DNA of 64,000 bases, from assembly GCF_030817415.1 (NCBI RefSeq), contig NZ_JAUSZI010000002.1, forward strand, positions 5,642,001-5,706,000. The letters run 5' to 3'. Below the pieces are notes generated by a model. The model was not told the DNA's origin. It saw only the letters and a list, made by a program, of their open reading frames with translations, and did not search any database. Position 1 is the first letter of the stretch. Each line of letters opens with the position of its first letter. Positions 50,324 through 59,184 of the stretch are shown one piece after another. This DNA is from Streptomyces umbrinus (GTDB taxonomy: Bacteria; Actinomycetota; Actinomycetes; Streptomycetales; Streptomycetaceae). The translations under genes were made by a program, and so were the position numbers.

Positions 50324-52102
50324 TTACGGGCACGGCTGCGGCAGCAACAGCCTCATCGTCGTCTCCACGCCCGTCGGCATCGGCCCCGCGAGCCCCGCGT
50401 ACACCCCACCCCTCGCCATCAACTCCTCGTGCGTGCCCTCCTCCACCAGCCGTCCGCCGTCCACGACCAGGATCCGGTCGGCGTCGGGGGCGAGGGTCAG
50501 ATCATGGGTGATCATGACGGTCGTACGGCCGGAGACCAGGCGCCGCAGCGGCTGTACGACCCGGCGGGCGGCGGGCCCGTCGAGTCCGGTGGTCGGTTCG
50601 TCGAGTACCAGGACGGGGGCGGCCCGCAGGATCGCGCGGGCGAGGGCGACGCGCTGGAGCTGGCCGCCGGAGAGGATGGCCGTGCCGGGTGCGATCTCCG
50701 TGTCGTACGCGTCCGGCAGCGCGCCGATGAACGCGTGGGCGTCGGCGTCCCGCGCGGCCCGCTCGATCTCCGCGTCGCTCGCGCCCGGCCGCCCGCAGCC
50801 GATGTTCTCGCGGATCGTGCCGTGCAGGATCAGCGTCTCCTGGGGCAGCAGGGCGACGTTCTCGCGCAGGAACTCCAGGGGTACGTCCGTGAGCGGGACG
50901 CCGTCCAGGCAGATCACGCCCGCGGTGGGGTCGTAGAAGCGGGTCAGGAGCTTGGAGAGCGTCGACTTTCCGGCGCCGCTCGGGCCGGTGACGAGGACGA
51001 ACTCGCCGGGTCCCGCGGTGAACGTCACGTCGTGCAGGCTGTCGCGCTCGGCACCCGGGTAGCGGAAGGAGGCGCCGTGGAGGCTGACCCAGCCGCGTAC
51101 GGGCCAGGGCCGGACCGGTTCGGCGGGGTCGGTGACGGCGGGCTCGGCGTCCAGGATCTCCTGGAGCCGCTGGGCGCCGGCCGTCGCGGCGGTCAGCGTC
51201 AGGCCGAGCCGGCCGAGGTCGCGGATCGGCGGGTAGAGATAGCCGAGGAAGGCGGCGAAGGCGAGCAACTGACCGAGCGACATGCGTCCTTGGGAGATCT
51301 CCCAGGCGCCGAGCCCGATGACCGCGAGCACGCACACCGTCTCGACGACCTCGACGAACTGCTCGTACAGCTCACTCGCGCGGGCGCCCCGCACGCTGGC
51401 GCGCAGCCAGGCCCTGGCCTCGCGGTCGAGGCGCTTCTCCTCGGCGCGGCGGCGGTTGTAGGCCTGGGTGAGTACGACGTTGCCCAGTGACTCCTCGACG
51501 ACCGAGGTGATCGCGCCGTCGGCGGTGCGCTCGTCCTGGGCGGCCGTCCTGATCCGGCAGGCGAAGCGGCGGGCGGCGACGAGGAAGAGAGGGGCGAGGA
51601 GGAAGGTGACCAGGGCGAGGTCCCAGCGGAGCCAGAGGGCGGCGGCGGAGTAGAAGAGCGCCGAGAACACGGCGGAGACCGTGCCCACGACCCCCGACAC
51701 GACCATCTGCTCGATGGCCTCGACGTCACCCGTGAGCCGTTCGACCAGATCGCCCTGTCGGTGCTTCTGGAAGAAGTGCGGCGGCAGGTCCTGGACGTGC
51801 CGGAAGACGTTCGCGCGCAGCCGCAGTACGAATCTCTCGGCCGTCCAGACGGCGAGGGAGTTCCCGAGGTATCCGACGATCGCGCCGAGCACGGCGACGC
51901 CGAGCCAGGCACCGGCGGGCCCCCAGAAGGCGGCGAGCGAACCGGCCTTGAGCGCGTGGTCGGTCAGCTCCGCGAAGAGCAGGATCGAGGCCGTCTCCGC
52001 CAGCGCCGACACGATGACGCACGCGACGATCAGCAGCAGCCACCTGCGGTCGCCGCGCGTCAGAGGCCAGAACCGCGCGAATGCCTCCCGGACTTCCCGC
52101 AT
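50324..52102 (-). CDS. ABC transporter, fused membrane/ATPase half-exporter
   Basis: This 592-residue protein is a type IV exporter half. Six membrane helices occupy residues 20-300 (LLLIVACVIVSALAETASIL and others), and the nucleotide-binding domain spans 335-570. Motifs are Walker A GPSGAGKST, Q-loop ALLPQETLI, signature LSGGQLQRVALA, Walker B VLVLDEPT and H-loop ITHD. It is expected to homodimerise or to pair with a partner not encoded here. The substrate (lipid, peptide or drug) cannot be predicted. The N-terminus MREVREAFARFWPLTRGDRR is plausible for the start at 52102. Confidence 0.93.
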   Translation of the reverse strand: MREVREAFARFWPLTRGDRRWLLLIVACVIVSALAETASILLFAELTDHALKAGSLAAFWGPAGAWLGVAVLGAIVGYLGNSLAVWTAERFVLRLRANVFRHVQDLPPHFFQKHRQGDLVERLTGDVEAIEQMVVSGVVGTVSAVFSALFYSAAALWLRWDLALVTFLLAPLFLVAARRFACRIRTAAQDERTADGAITSVVEESLGNVVLTQAYNRRRAEEKRLDREARAWLRASVRGARASELYEQFVEVVETVCVLAVIGLGAWEISQGRMSLGQLLAFAAFLGYLYPPIRDLGRLGLTLTAATAGAQRLQEILDAEPAVTDPAEPVRPWPVRGWVSLHGASFRYPGAERDSLHDVTFTAGPGEFVLVTGPSGAGKSTLSKLLTRFYDPTAGVICLDGVPLTDVPLEFLRENVALLPQETLILHGTIRENIGCGRPGASDAEIERAARDADAHAFIGALPDAYDTEIAPGTAILSGGQLQRVALARAILRAAPVLVLDEPTTGLDGPAARRVVQPLRRLVSGRTTVMITHDLTLAPDADRILVVDGGRLVEEGTHEELMARGGVYAGLAGPMPTGVETTMRLLLPQPCP

Positions 52103-52151
52103 GCCGTCACATTCCCTTTCCTGATTCCCGCAAAAAGAACCGACAAATGGC

Positions 52152-52192
52152 CGAGGCGGGGTCTCCGGAACGAATCCGGAGACCCCGCCTCG
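52152..52192. terminator. 18-bp perfect stem, 5-nt loop terminator
   Basis: The arms at 52152-52169 and 52175-52192 are perfect complements. It lies 9 bp past the stop of the lysine-rich mini-protein gene and before the ABC gene. Confidence 0.9.
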
Positions 52193-52201
52193 TGGCAGTG
52201 G

Positions 52202-52330
52202 CTACTTCTTGCCGACCGGGCGACGCTGCGGCTTCTTGGCACCGGCCTTCGGCGCGGGCTTCGCGGCGTGCTTCTTCGGGGCGGCGGGCTTGCGGTTCTT
52301 CTTGACCGGGGTGATCTTGTGGAAGCTCAT
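52202..52330 (-). CDS. Lysine-rich basic mini-protein, 42 aa
   Basis: ATG 52330 has GAGGG about 7 nt upstream, and the gene is closed by a strong terminator. The product begins MSFHKITPVKKNRKPAAPKK and is about a third Lys/Arg with Ala-Pro repeats (KPAPKAGAKKPQRRPVGKK), like histone H1-type tails or small nucleic-acid-binding proteins. The dedicated promoter region (AT-rich gap 52331-52583) and terminator argue for a real, possibly abundant, gene. The function is unknown. Confidence 0.68.
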   Translation of the reverse strand: MSFHKITPVKKNRKPAAPKKHAAKPAPKAGAKKPQRRPVGKK

Positions 52331-52583
52331 GAGACGTCCCTCTTTCTTCTGCTTCTTCTGTGGTGTATTTCCGTTTGCCATAAGCTCCGTTCGGCTTCGA
52401 CATGGAAAACACTACGAGACCGCAGAAGCGAAAATCGCCAAATCCGCTGAGACCTCGATTAATTGCGGCTGAGACAGATTTCAGGAACCCGCGGGAACCG
52501 AAGCGCAATTCACACAGACTTTATTACGCCGCTCACCCGGAACTTATTTACCGCGCGGCCTGTTTGGCGGCCTGCTCGGCGGC

Positions 52584-53831
52584 CTACTTGCCGATCGACA
52601 GTCCCTGCCCGGTGACCCGCACCCGGATCCCGTCCTTCTGCACGCGCACGTCCCGCAGGGTCAGTTCGCCCTTCGGGGGCTTCGGGAGGCGGAAGCCGAT
52701 GGAGAGGCGGTCGACGAGGGCGGGGCGGGTCAGGCGGGAGAGCCCGTCGAGGAGGGCCAGGTCGAAGCCGAGGCGCTTGAGGAGCTCGGGGTTCTCCACG
52801 GCGAGGTCGATGAGGTTGACCTTCATCAACTGGCCTGCGAAGCGCGGGGAGCCGGTGAACTCCTCGAACTTGGAGTCGTCGCTCAGCGCCTCCTGGACCG
52901 CGGAGTCCGGCACACCGATGCGCTTCGCGATCGACGGCACCGACAGCAGCTCCTTGGCCTTCTTCTTCTCCTTCGCCAGGCGCGTGGCGGACTTGCGGGT
53001 CAGGTGCAGGCCCTGGGACTCGCGGGTGCCGGGACGGAAGGTGGCCAGGTCGCCGATGTCCAGGCGCATTCCGCCGACCTCGGTCGAGATGCCGCGCTCG
53101 CCGTCGCGCTTGATCCGCGCGTCGGCCCGCATCCGGAGGTCGTGCCCGGCGACGGGCAGCACCCCGCGCGCCCGCACCTCGTCGCCGCCGTGACCGGTGA
53201 ACGTCATCTGGGACGCGCCGAGTTCACGGTTCAGGTCGTCGAAGGAGAGCAGCACCTCGCCGTGCAGCTCCGGGATCCGGACGCCGCGCAGGGAGGTGGG
53301 TCCGCCGTCGACCCGTACGCCCGTCGCGGTGGCGGAGACCTTCGCCAGGGAGACCCGGTCGGCCGCCACGTCCGGGACGGTGACCGAGACGGAGTCGAGC
53401 CGCTGGTCGAGGATCTGGGTGACGAAGGGGAAGCCCTCGATCTCGACCTCGGGGGACGCGCTGAGCTTCAGCTGGTCCCTGACCTTCTCGGCCGCCGTGC
53501 GCTCGGCGTACAGGAGCGCCCAGCGGTCGCCGAGGGCCAGGAAGGCGGCGAGGACGAGTACCGCGATGACGGCCTTGACGGCGAGGGACAGTCCGGTGAA
53601 GGGACTTCGCCGGCGCCGACGGGTGCGTCGGCGGGGGCGGGCTCCGGAGTCCCGGGAGCCCCGGCGGTGGTTGGGCGGTGCCCACTCCGCTTCCCGCTCG
53701 GCCCCCTCGGCCACGGCCGGCTCCTCCACCTGGAGGAAGTCCTCAAGGGGTCCGTCGTCGAGGGCGGCGAGATCCTCGTACGGGTTCGGAGGGGAATGAG
53801 AATGCGCCGCGATGGGATGGGGGGTACGCAT
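52584..53831 (-). CDS. DUF2993 (LmeA-like) membrane-anchored protein, large form
   Basis: About 415 residues from ATG 53831. A long charged cytoplasmic N-terminus (1-75; RDSGARPRRRTRRRRRSPFT) precedes one membrane helix (about 83-102; VIAVLVLAAFLALGDRWALL). The extracytoplasmic DUF2993 domain has PEVEIEGFPFVTQILDQRLD and later GLHLTRKSATRLAKEKKKAK. Compared with the protein at 28315, the N-terminal extension is new while the core GFPFxTQxL signature is shared. A lipid-binding role in envelope biogenesis is expected from family knowledge. Confidence 0.82.
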   Translation of the reverse strand: MRTPHPIAAHSHSPPNPYEDLAALDDGPLEDFLQVEEPAVAEGAEREAEWAPPNHRRGSRDSGARPRRRTRRRRRSPFTGLSLAVKAVIAVLVLAAFLALGDRWALLYAERTAAEKVRDQLKLSASPEVEIEGFPFVTQILDQRLDSVSVTVPDVAADRVSLAKVSATATGVRVDGGPTSLRGVRIPELHGEVLLSFDDLNRELGASQMTFTGHGGDEVRARGVLPVAGHDLRMRADARIKRDGERGISTEVGGMRLDIGDLATFRPGTRESQGLHLTRKSATRLAKEKKKAKELLSVPSIAKRIGVPDSAVQEALSDDSKFEEFTGSPRFAGQLMKVNLIDLAVENPELLKRLGFDLALLDGLSRLTRPALVDRLSIGFRLPKPPKGELTLRDVRVQKDGIRVRVTGQGLSIGK

Positions 53832-53922
53832 CAACTGATTCGACCATGCGTACCAACCCCACCCGCAACTCGAATAGGCGGTTTGCGATCTACCTCACGG
53901 ACAGATCGCCGTTACCGGGTGG

Positions 53923-55743
53923 CTACTTCACGACGGTGATCCGGTCGGCCGCGGGCGGCGCGATCGGGTTCGTGGCCGAGGAGTTGGCCAGCAGGTACTT
54001 CTCCAGGGCCGCGAGGTCGTCGTCGCCCACCAGGTCGCCCGTGCCCTGACCCAGGGTGGTGAAGCCGTCGCCGCCGCCCGCGAGGAAGCTGTTCGTCGCG
54101 ACGCGGTAGGTGGCGGCCGGGTCGATCGCGGCACCGTTCAGCTTGACCGAGTCGGCGACGACACGGTCGGCGCCGGTCTTCGTCAGGTCGAGCGTGTAGG
54201 TGAGCCCCTTCGAGATCTGGAGCACCTTCGGAGAGGCCGCGTTCACGCCGGTGACCTGCTCCTTGAGCACCTGGACGAGCTGGGCGCCGGTGAAGCTCTG
54301 CAGGTTCACCGTGTTGGCGAACGGCTGGACCGTGAAGCCCTCGGCGTAGGTCACCACGCCGTCGCCCTCGGCGCCCTTGGCCGCGAAGGTGAGGGGCGCC
54401 CGGATACCGCCCGGGTTCATCAGCGCGAGGTCGGTCTCGGGATCCAGCTCCTTGCCGTACGCGAGCTGCGCGTCGGCGATCAGGTCGCCGATCGGGGACT
54501 CGGTGCCGACGTTGGAGATGTCACCGGAGATGTAACCGATGGGCTTGTTGCCGATCGGCGCGGCGAGCGTGTTCCACTTCGTGATCAGCTCGGTCATGTC
54601 CGGCGCCTTGGGCACGGTACGCGTCACCACGTGGTTCGCGGAGGCGACGGCGGTCCGGGCGATGTCGCCGGTCCAGCGGTCGTACGTCAGCGTCGTGTCG
54701 GTGTAGAGCCGCCCGAAGGACGCGGCCGAGGTGACCATGCGGGGCTTGCCCGACGGGTCGTTGATCGTGCAGGCGTACGCGGCGTGGGTGTGGCCGGTGA
54801 CCAGCGCGTCGACCTTCGGCGTGATGTTCTTGGCGATGTCCACGATGGGGCCGGATATGCCGTCGCCGGCACCGGGCGAGTCGCAGTCGTAGTTGTACGC
54901 AGCCGAGGCGGGCAGTCCGCCCTCGTGGATCAGCGCGACGACCGACTTGACGCCCTGCTTCTCCAGCTCCTTGGCGTACTTGTTGATCGTCTCGACCTCG
55001 TCCTTGAACTTGAGGCCCTTCACACCCTCGGCGGAGACGACACCCGGGGTGTCCTCAAGCGTGACGCCGATGAAGCCGACCTTGACGCCGTTCTTCTTCC
55101 ACACCCAGTAGGGCTTGAGGATCGGCTTCTTGGTCTTCTCGTCGAGGACGTTCGCCGCGAGGTACGGGAAGTCGGCCCCCTCGAACTTCTCGCCCTTCAC
55201 ATAACAGCCGTCCGTGGGGTGACAGCCGCCCTTCTGGAGGCGGCCCAGCTCCTTGGCACCCTCGTCGAACTCGTGGTTGCCGACGCTCGTCACGTCGAGG
55301 TCCAGCTTGTTCAGCGCCTCGATGGTGGGCTCGTCGTGGAAAAGCCCGGAGATCAGCGGGGAGGCACCGACCATGTCGCCGCCGGCCGCCGTGACTGAGT
55401 ACCCGTTGGCCTTGCTGCCCTCGCGGGCCTGGCGCAAATGCGTCGCCAGGTACTCGACACCGCCCGCGTCGATCGTCTTGCTGGTGCCGTCCGGCTGAAG
55501 CTCGGTGACCCGGCCGGAGGACCCGGCCGGAGGCTCCAGGTTGCCGTGCAGGTCGTTGAAGGAGAGCAGCTGGACGTCCTGGTAGCGGCCCGGCTTCTGG
55601 TGGCCGGGCTTCTTCTTGCCCGTCTCGCCCGCGGACGCCGGCATCGCGGCGACGAGGGCGCCGACGGTGGCGACGCCCGCGGCCACCGCGAGGAAGCGGG
55701 TGGTCCGGCGTCTGCGTCGGTAGGGATGAGGTGTGGCTGACAT
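53923..55743 (-). CDS. Secreted 5'-nucleotidase/metallophosphatase
   Basis: This 606-residue protein has an N-terminal signal (RRRRRTTRFLAVAAGVATVG, then ALVAAMPASAG). The metallophosphoesterase domain contains SFNDLHGNLEP (D-x-H), GGDMVGASPL, VGNHEFDEG (GNHE) and ALVTGHTHAAY (GHTH). The C-terminal 5'-nucleotidase domain (about 395-590) has MNPGGIRAPLTF and NSFLAGGGDGFTTLGQGTGD. It dephosphorylates nucleotides outside the cell for phosphate or nucleoside salvage. No PHO box was sought systematically. Length and domain order are those of UshA/YfkN-type enzymes without the C-terminal anchor. Confidence 0.94.
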   Translation of the reverse strand: MSATPHPYRRRRRTTRFLAVAAGVATVGALVAAMPASAGETGKKKPGHQKPGRYQDVQLLSFNDLHGNLEPPAGSSGRVTELQPDGTSKTIDAGGVEYLATHLRQAREGSKANGYSVTAAGGDMVGASPLISGLFHDEPTIEALNKLDLDVTSVGNHEFDEGAKELGRLQKGGCHPTDGCYVKGEKFEGADFPYLAANVLDEKTKKPILKPYWVWKKNGVKVGFIGVTLEDTPGVVSAEGVKGLKFKDEVETINKYAKELEKQGVKSVVALIHEGGLPASAAYNYDCDSPGAGDGISGPIVDIAKNITPKVDALVTGHTHAAYACTINDPSGKPRMVTSAASFGRLYTDTTLTYDRWTGDIARTAVASANHVVTRTVPKAPDMTELITKWNTLAAPIGNKPIGYISGDISNVGTESPIGDLIADAQLAYGKELDPETDLALMNPGGIRAPLTFAAKGAEGDGVVTYAEGFTVQPFANTVNLQSFTGAQLVQVLKEQVTGVNAASPKVLQISKGLTYTLDLTKTGADRVVADSVKLNGAAIDPAATYRVATNSFLAGGGDGFTTLGQGTGDLVGDDDLAALEKYLLANSSATNPIAPPAADRITVVK

Positions 55744-55980
55744 GCGCCCCCCTGTGGGTCGGCTGATATGTGGGCCCCGTCCCGGCGCAGCCTAGAGTCA
55801 ACGCGCGTAGCGCGACAGGGGGTTCAGGGTTACGGACTGGTTGCCGCGCGGGGCGATTCACCGCGAACCGGACAGGTCGCGGGCCGATGGCGCGCTCTCG
55901 GCGCACTCCCGGCGCACTGGCCGCGTCCACACTCGTCGGGCCACTTCGCCATGAACCGGACACGTCGTACTCTCGTACTC

Positions 55981-56907
55981 ATGACCAGCGAAGACACCGC
56001 ACCGGCTGTCCCGGCCCGCTCCCTCGACATCCTCTCCGCGCTGAGCCCCGGGCAGACCGAGGCCGTGCTCGACCTCCTCGCGGAGGCCGCCCGGGCCGAC
56101 GGACAGCAGGCGGTGTCCGAGCAGGGCCGGCTGCAGCTGCGCGGTGGCGCCCGGGAGGGGGTCCGCCATCTGCTGCTGACCTCCCAGGACCGGCTCGTCG
56201 GGTACGCACAGCTGGAGGACACCGATCCCGTCGAGGCCCCGGCCGCCGAACTCGTCGTCCACCCGGCGCACCGCGGGCACGGGCACGGACGGGCGCTCGG
56301 CAACGCGCTGCTCGCCGAGTCCGGCAAGCGGGTGCGTGTCTGGGCCCACGGCGGCCACTCCTCGGCCCGCCATCTCGCACAGGTCCTCGGTCTCACGCTC
56401 TTCCGCGAACTGCGGCAGATGCGGCGGCCGTTGACGGACCTCGACCTGGCCGGGCCGAAGCTTCCCGACGGCGTGCACGTACGGACGTTCGTGCCCGGCG
56501 AGGACGACACGGCGTGGCTCGCCGCGAACGCCGCCGCCTTCGCGCACCACCCCGAGCAGGGTTCGCTGGGCCAGCGGGACCTCGACGACCGCAAGGGTGA
56601 GCCGTGGTTCGATCCGGCCGGGTTCTTTCTCGCCTTCCGGGACGAGGAACTGGTCGGGTTCCACTGGACGAAGGTCCATGCGGAGGAGGGGCTCGGGGAG
56701 GTGTACGTCGTGGGCGTACGGCCCGGGGCGCAGGGGGGTGGGCTCGGCAAGGCCCTCACCACGATCGGGCTTCGGTATCTGGCGGGGCGGGGGGTGCCGA
56801 CGGCGATGTTGTACGTCGATGCGGACAACACGGCGGCGGTGGCTGTTTATGAGCGGCTCGGGTTCGTCACGTACGAGACCGATTTGATGTATCGGACGGA
56901 GTCCTGA
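55981..56907 (+). CDS. mshD: Mycothiol synthase
   Basis: This is 308 residues from ATG 55981. Two GNAT domains in tandem occupy residues 15-140 (ELVVHPAHRGHGHGRALGNA) and 150-305 (EVYVVGVRPGAQGGGLGKAL, then VDADNTAAVAVYERLGFVTY). This double-GNAT layout and the final ETDLMYR are diagnostic of MshD, which transfers acetyl from acetyl-CoA to the cysteine amine of desacetylmycothiol. Mycothiol replaces glutathione in actinobacteria. It is a single gene, divergent from the 5'-nucleotidase. Confidence 0.95.
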   Translation: MTSEDTAPAVPARSLDILSALSPGQTEAVLDLLAEAARADGQQAVSEQGRLQLRGGAREGVRHLLLTSQDRLVGYAQLEDTDPVEAPAAELVVHPAHRGHGHGRALGNALLAESGKRVRVWAHGGHSSARHLAQVLGLTLFRELRQMRRPLTDLDLAGPKLPDGVHVRTFVPGEDDTAWLAANAAAFAHHPEQGSLGQRDLDDRKGEPWFDPAGFFLAFRDEELVGFHWTKVHAEEGLGEVYVVGVRPGAQGGGLGKALTTIGLRYLAGRGVPTAMLYVDADNTAAVAVYERLGFVTYETDLMYRTES

Positions 56908-56970
56908 ACGGAGGTCCTCGCCGGACGGGCGACGGGATTCAGCGGACCGTTTCGATGGTGCGGGCCGGTG

Positions 56971-57010
56971 GGGGCTTGTCGCGCAGTTCCCCGCGCCCCT
57001 AAAGGGGCCT
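56971..57010. repeat. Dispersed intergenic repeat, copy 5
   Basis: GGGCTTGTCGCGCAGTTCCC followed by CGCGCCCCTAAAGGGGC, in which GCCCCT, AA, AGGGGC forms a short hairpin. It lies between mshD and the convergent ABC operon and slightly overlaps the last codons of the permease gene. Confidence 0.75.
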
Positions 57011-57643
57011 AAGCCGCAGCCATGCCCGTAGCGGCTCCACGCACGCCCTCGCGCCCACCACGGTCGCCACCGCCAGGAGCATCGCCCAGCGTTCGTGGGT
57101 GTCGGCCCAGCGAGGGTCGTCCGGGGTCACCAGGAGGGCCCAGCCGTCGGGGAGGAGCAGGAATGCGGCGGCCGCGGTGGACAGGAGCCAGGTGGACACC
57201 GCCACCCCCGGCTCGGTGACGGTCGAGCGCTGGATGATCAGGGCCGCCGAGGCGAGGGCGAACACGGCGGTGGCGATCGCCTCCAGGGTGAGGGCGCCGA
57301 CCGGCGGCCGTGCTTCCTCGGGCACGAGGAACACCGCCGCGGTCCAGCAGAGCGCGGCCCACGGGGCGGCGAGTGCCACGCGCAGGCCGACGCGCAGCGG
57401 GCGCCTGACCGGCACCGCCGAGGTGATGTGCCGGGCCGGGTCGTCCAGCAGGAACGCGAGGCCGAGGGCGAAGGCGAGCGCGGCGCCCCGCAGCGCGAGG
57501 AGGCCGAGCCACGGGTCGGGGACGCCCGACAGCATGCGCGGGATGCCGGCCAGCAGCAGCCCCGTGGCGCCGCCGGCCGCGAGCGCGCGCCAGGGCAGCG
57601 TGCGCAGTACGGGGGTCAGCAGGGCGCGTGTCGTGACGGTCAT
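56999..57643 (-). CDS. ABC-2-type membrane protein, last gene of the ECF-ABC operon
   Basis: This 214-residue protein has about six hydrophobic helices (ALAAGGATGLLLAGIP, LLALRGAALAFALGLAFLLD, TLEAIATAVFALASAALIIQ and others) and a cytoplasmic DDPARHITSAVPVRRP loop, a motif frequent in ABC-2 permeases with degenerate sequence. It overlaps the preceding permease gene by 4 bp (ATGA). It probably forms the second membrane subunit of the exporter with the 57640 and 59181 gene products. The substrate is unknown. Confidence 0.78.
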   Translation of the reverse strand: MTVTTRALLTPVLRTLPWRALAAGGATGLLLAGIPRMLSGVPDPWLGLLALRGAALAFALGLAFLLDDPARHITSAVPVRRPLRVGLRVALAAPWAALCWTAAVFLVPEEARPPVGALTLEAIATAVFALASAALIIQRSTVTEPGVAVSTWLLSTAAAAFLLLPDGWALLVTPDDPRWADTHERWAMLLAVATVVGARACVEPLRAWLRLRPL

Positions 57644-59184
57644 TCCTTGCACGCGCCACCGTCCGCTTCCGCGCCGTCCGCCGTCTTGTCCGCGGCCGGT
57701 ACTGCCAGCAGTTCCGCCACCCGCGCCGTCGACGTCTTGGGCGAGGTGAGCTCCGCCCACTTGGCTTTCACCTTGCCGGCGACGCTGTAGCGGGGCTTCT
57801 TGAGCAGTTCCACCACGATCCGGGTCTGTTCGGCGCTCATGACGAAGGATTCCGTGGGGGACAGGACGACGGCGGAGCCCGAGACGTCGTCGTCGAGGCG
57901 GACGTTGCGGAGCGCGGTCATCGGGTCGGACTCCCCGCCCAGCGCCAGCCACATGATCGTCACCATGCGGGCGTCGCACACCTCGCTGCCCGCCTTCTCG
58001 TTCCCCGCCACCAGCACGGACGCGGCGGCGACGGCGAACTCGGGGACGCGGTTGCCGCCCCAGGCCGTGCCCACGGTCACCTGGCCGGGCGTGGTCGACG
58101 GGGAGATCAGGGTGTCGGTCTCCAGCCCGGAGGTGGCGTCGATGCGCTGCCGTACGGTCAGCCGCTCGCCCCCGGCCCTGCCGCCCGCGAGGTTCTGGAC
58201 CCGGTCGACGACCTCGGCCCAGTCGGCGGTGCGGCCTCTCCACTCGGGGAAGGCGCAGTACGTGGACCCGCCGTGCTTCAGACACGACTGGACCTTCTCC
58301 GGAGCGTTGGTGGCCCGCTCGCGGGCCGCTGTCGACCCGGCCGGGGTGCCGCCGGACTGGCCGACAGCACCCACCAGCGTGAGGGCGAGCGATCCGGCGA
58401 CGGCCACCTTGACGACCGTCGTACGCCCGCCGCTGAGCAGCACCGCGACCAGGGCCGCGAGCAGGACGAGCCCGACGAGGTACAGGACGTGCCAGCCGGC
58501 GGGGCGGCCCAGCAGGTCGGAGGGGAACGGGGAGGAGCCGCTCTCGGTGACGACCGGACCCAGCCAGGTCGTCCAGTTGGAGCCGGACGAGGGCGCCACG
58601 AAGAGCATCCCGAAGAGCAGGAGGACGAGGATGACCGGCGCGGCGAAGACCGAGCGGAACAGACGGGCGAGGAGGACACCGAGCGCGCCGAACAGCAGGA
58701 CCGTCAGCGGGCCGACGGCGAGTTCCGCGGGCGAACCGTGTCCGGCCGCGCCGGGCTTGAGCGCGGCCCAGGTGAACTGGACGAGGACGCACACCGCCGT
58801 GAACAGGGCCGCCGGGACGATCGACAGCGCGTGGGCGACCGTGCGCCGCCACGGCTCGAGGACCAGCACGTCGAAGTGGCGGTCCGTGTCCCGCCGGTGG
58901 GATCGCAGGACCGCGCGGTTGACGCCCAGCATGACGGCGAGCCCGATCAGTAGCGGCATGCTCTGGGTGGCCCGGTCGACGTCCTGGAGTATCGGATAGT
59001 CGCCCTGGCGCTGCGTGGTATCCCACACGATCCAGGCGACGTACAGGATCGAGAGGCCGAAGAGGGGGATGGTCATCCGCAGCTCGCGCGCCTCGAAGCG
59101 GGCGAGGGCGAACACGGCCGCCCAGGAGCGTGGCGGGTGCGCCGGCTCGACGGCCCGGGCGGGTGTCTCGAGAACGGTGCTCAT
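57640..59184 (-). CDS. ABC transporter permease with large extracytoplasmic domain
   Basis: This 514-residue protein (ATG 59184) has an N-terminal ABC-2-like half with six helices (residues about 25-290; SRSVFAAPVILVLLLFGMLF-type segments). A ~210-residue domain (300-514) follows, containing paired cysteines (VQSCLKHGGSTYCAFPEW) and ending DGGACKE. The tail resembles a sensing or substrate-handling domain rather than a transporter core. It overlaps the ATPase gene by 4 bp. Its coupling with the ECF/anti-sigma pair suggests an envelope-stress export function. Confidence 0.8.
   Translation of the reverse strand: MSTVLETPARAVEPAHPPRSWAAVFALARFEARELRMTIPLFGLSILYVAWIVWDTTQRQGDYPILQDVDRATQSMPLLIGLAVMLGVNRAVLRSHRRDTDRHFDVLVLEPWRRTVAHALSIVPAALFTAVCVLVQFTWAALKPGAAGHGSPAELAVGPLTVLLFGALGVLLARLFRSVFAAPVILVLLLFGMLFVAPSSGSNWTTWLGPVVTESGSSPFPSDLLGRPAGWHVLYLVGLVLLAALVAVLLSGGRTTVVKVAVAGSLALTLVGAVGQSGGTPAGSTAARERATNAPEKVQSCLKHGGSTYCAFPEWRGRTADWAEVVDRVQNLAGGRAGGERLTVRQRIDATSGLETDTLISPSTTPGQVTVGTAWGGNRVPEFAVAAASVLVAGNEKAGSEVCDARMVTIMWLALGGESDPMTALRNVRLDDDVSGSAVVLSPTESFVMSAEQTRIVVELLKKPRYSVAGKVKAKWAELTSPKTSTARVAELLAVPAADKTADGAEADGGACKE

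Noticed and set aside
56999..59026. 675-codon frame spanning both permease genes
   Set aside because: Only its C-terminal 214 codons (from ATG 57643) look like a membrane protein; the upstream part is a frame shadow of the 57640-59184 gene.
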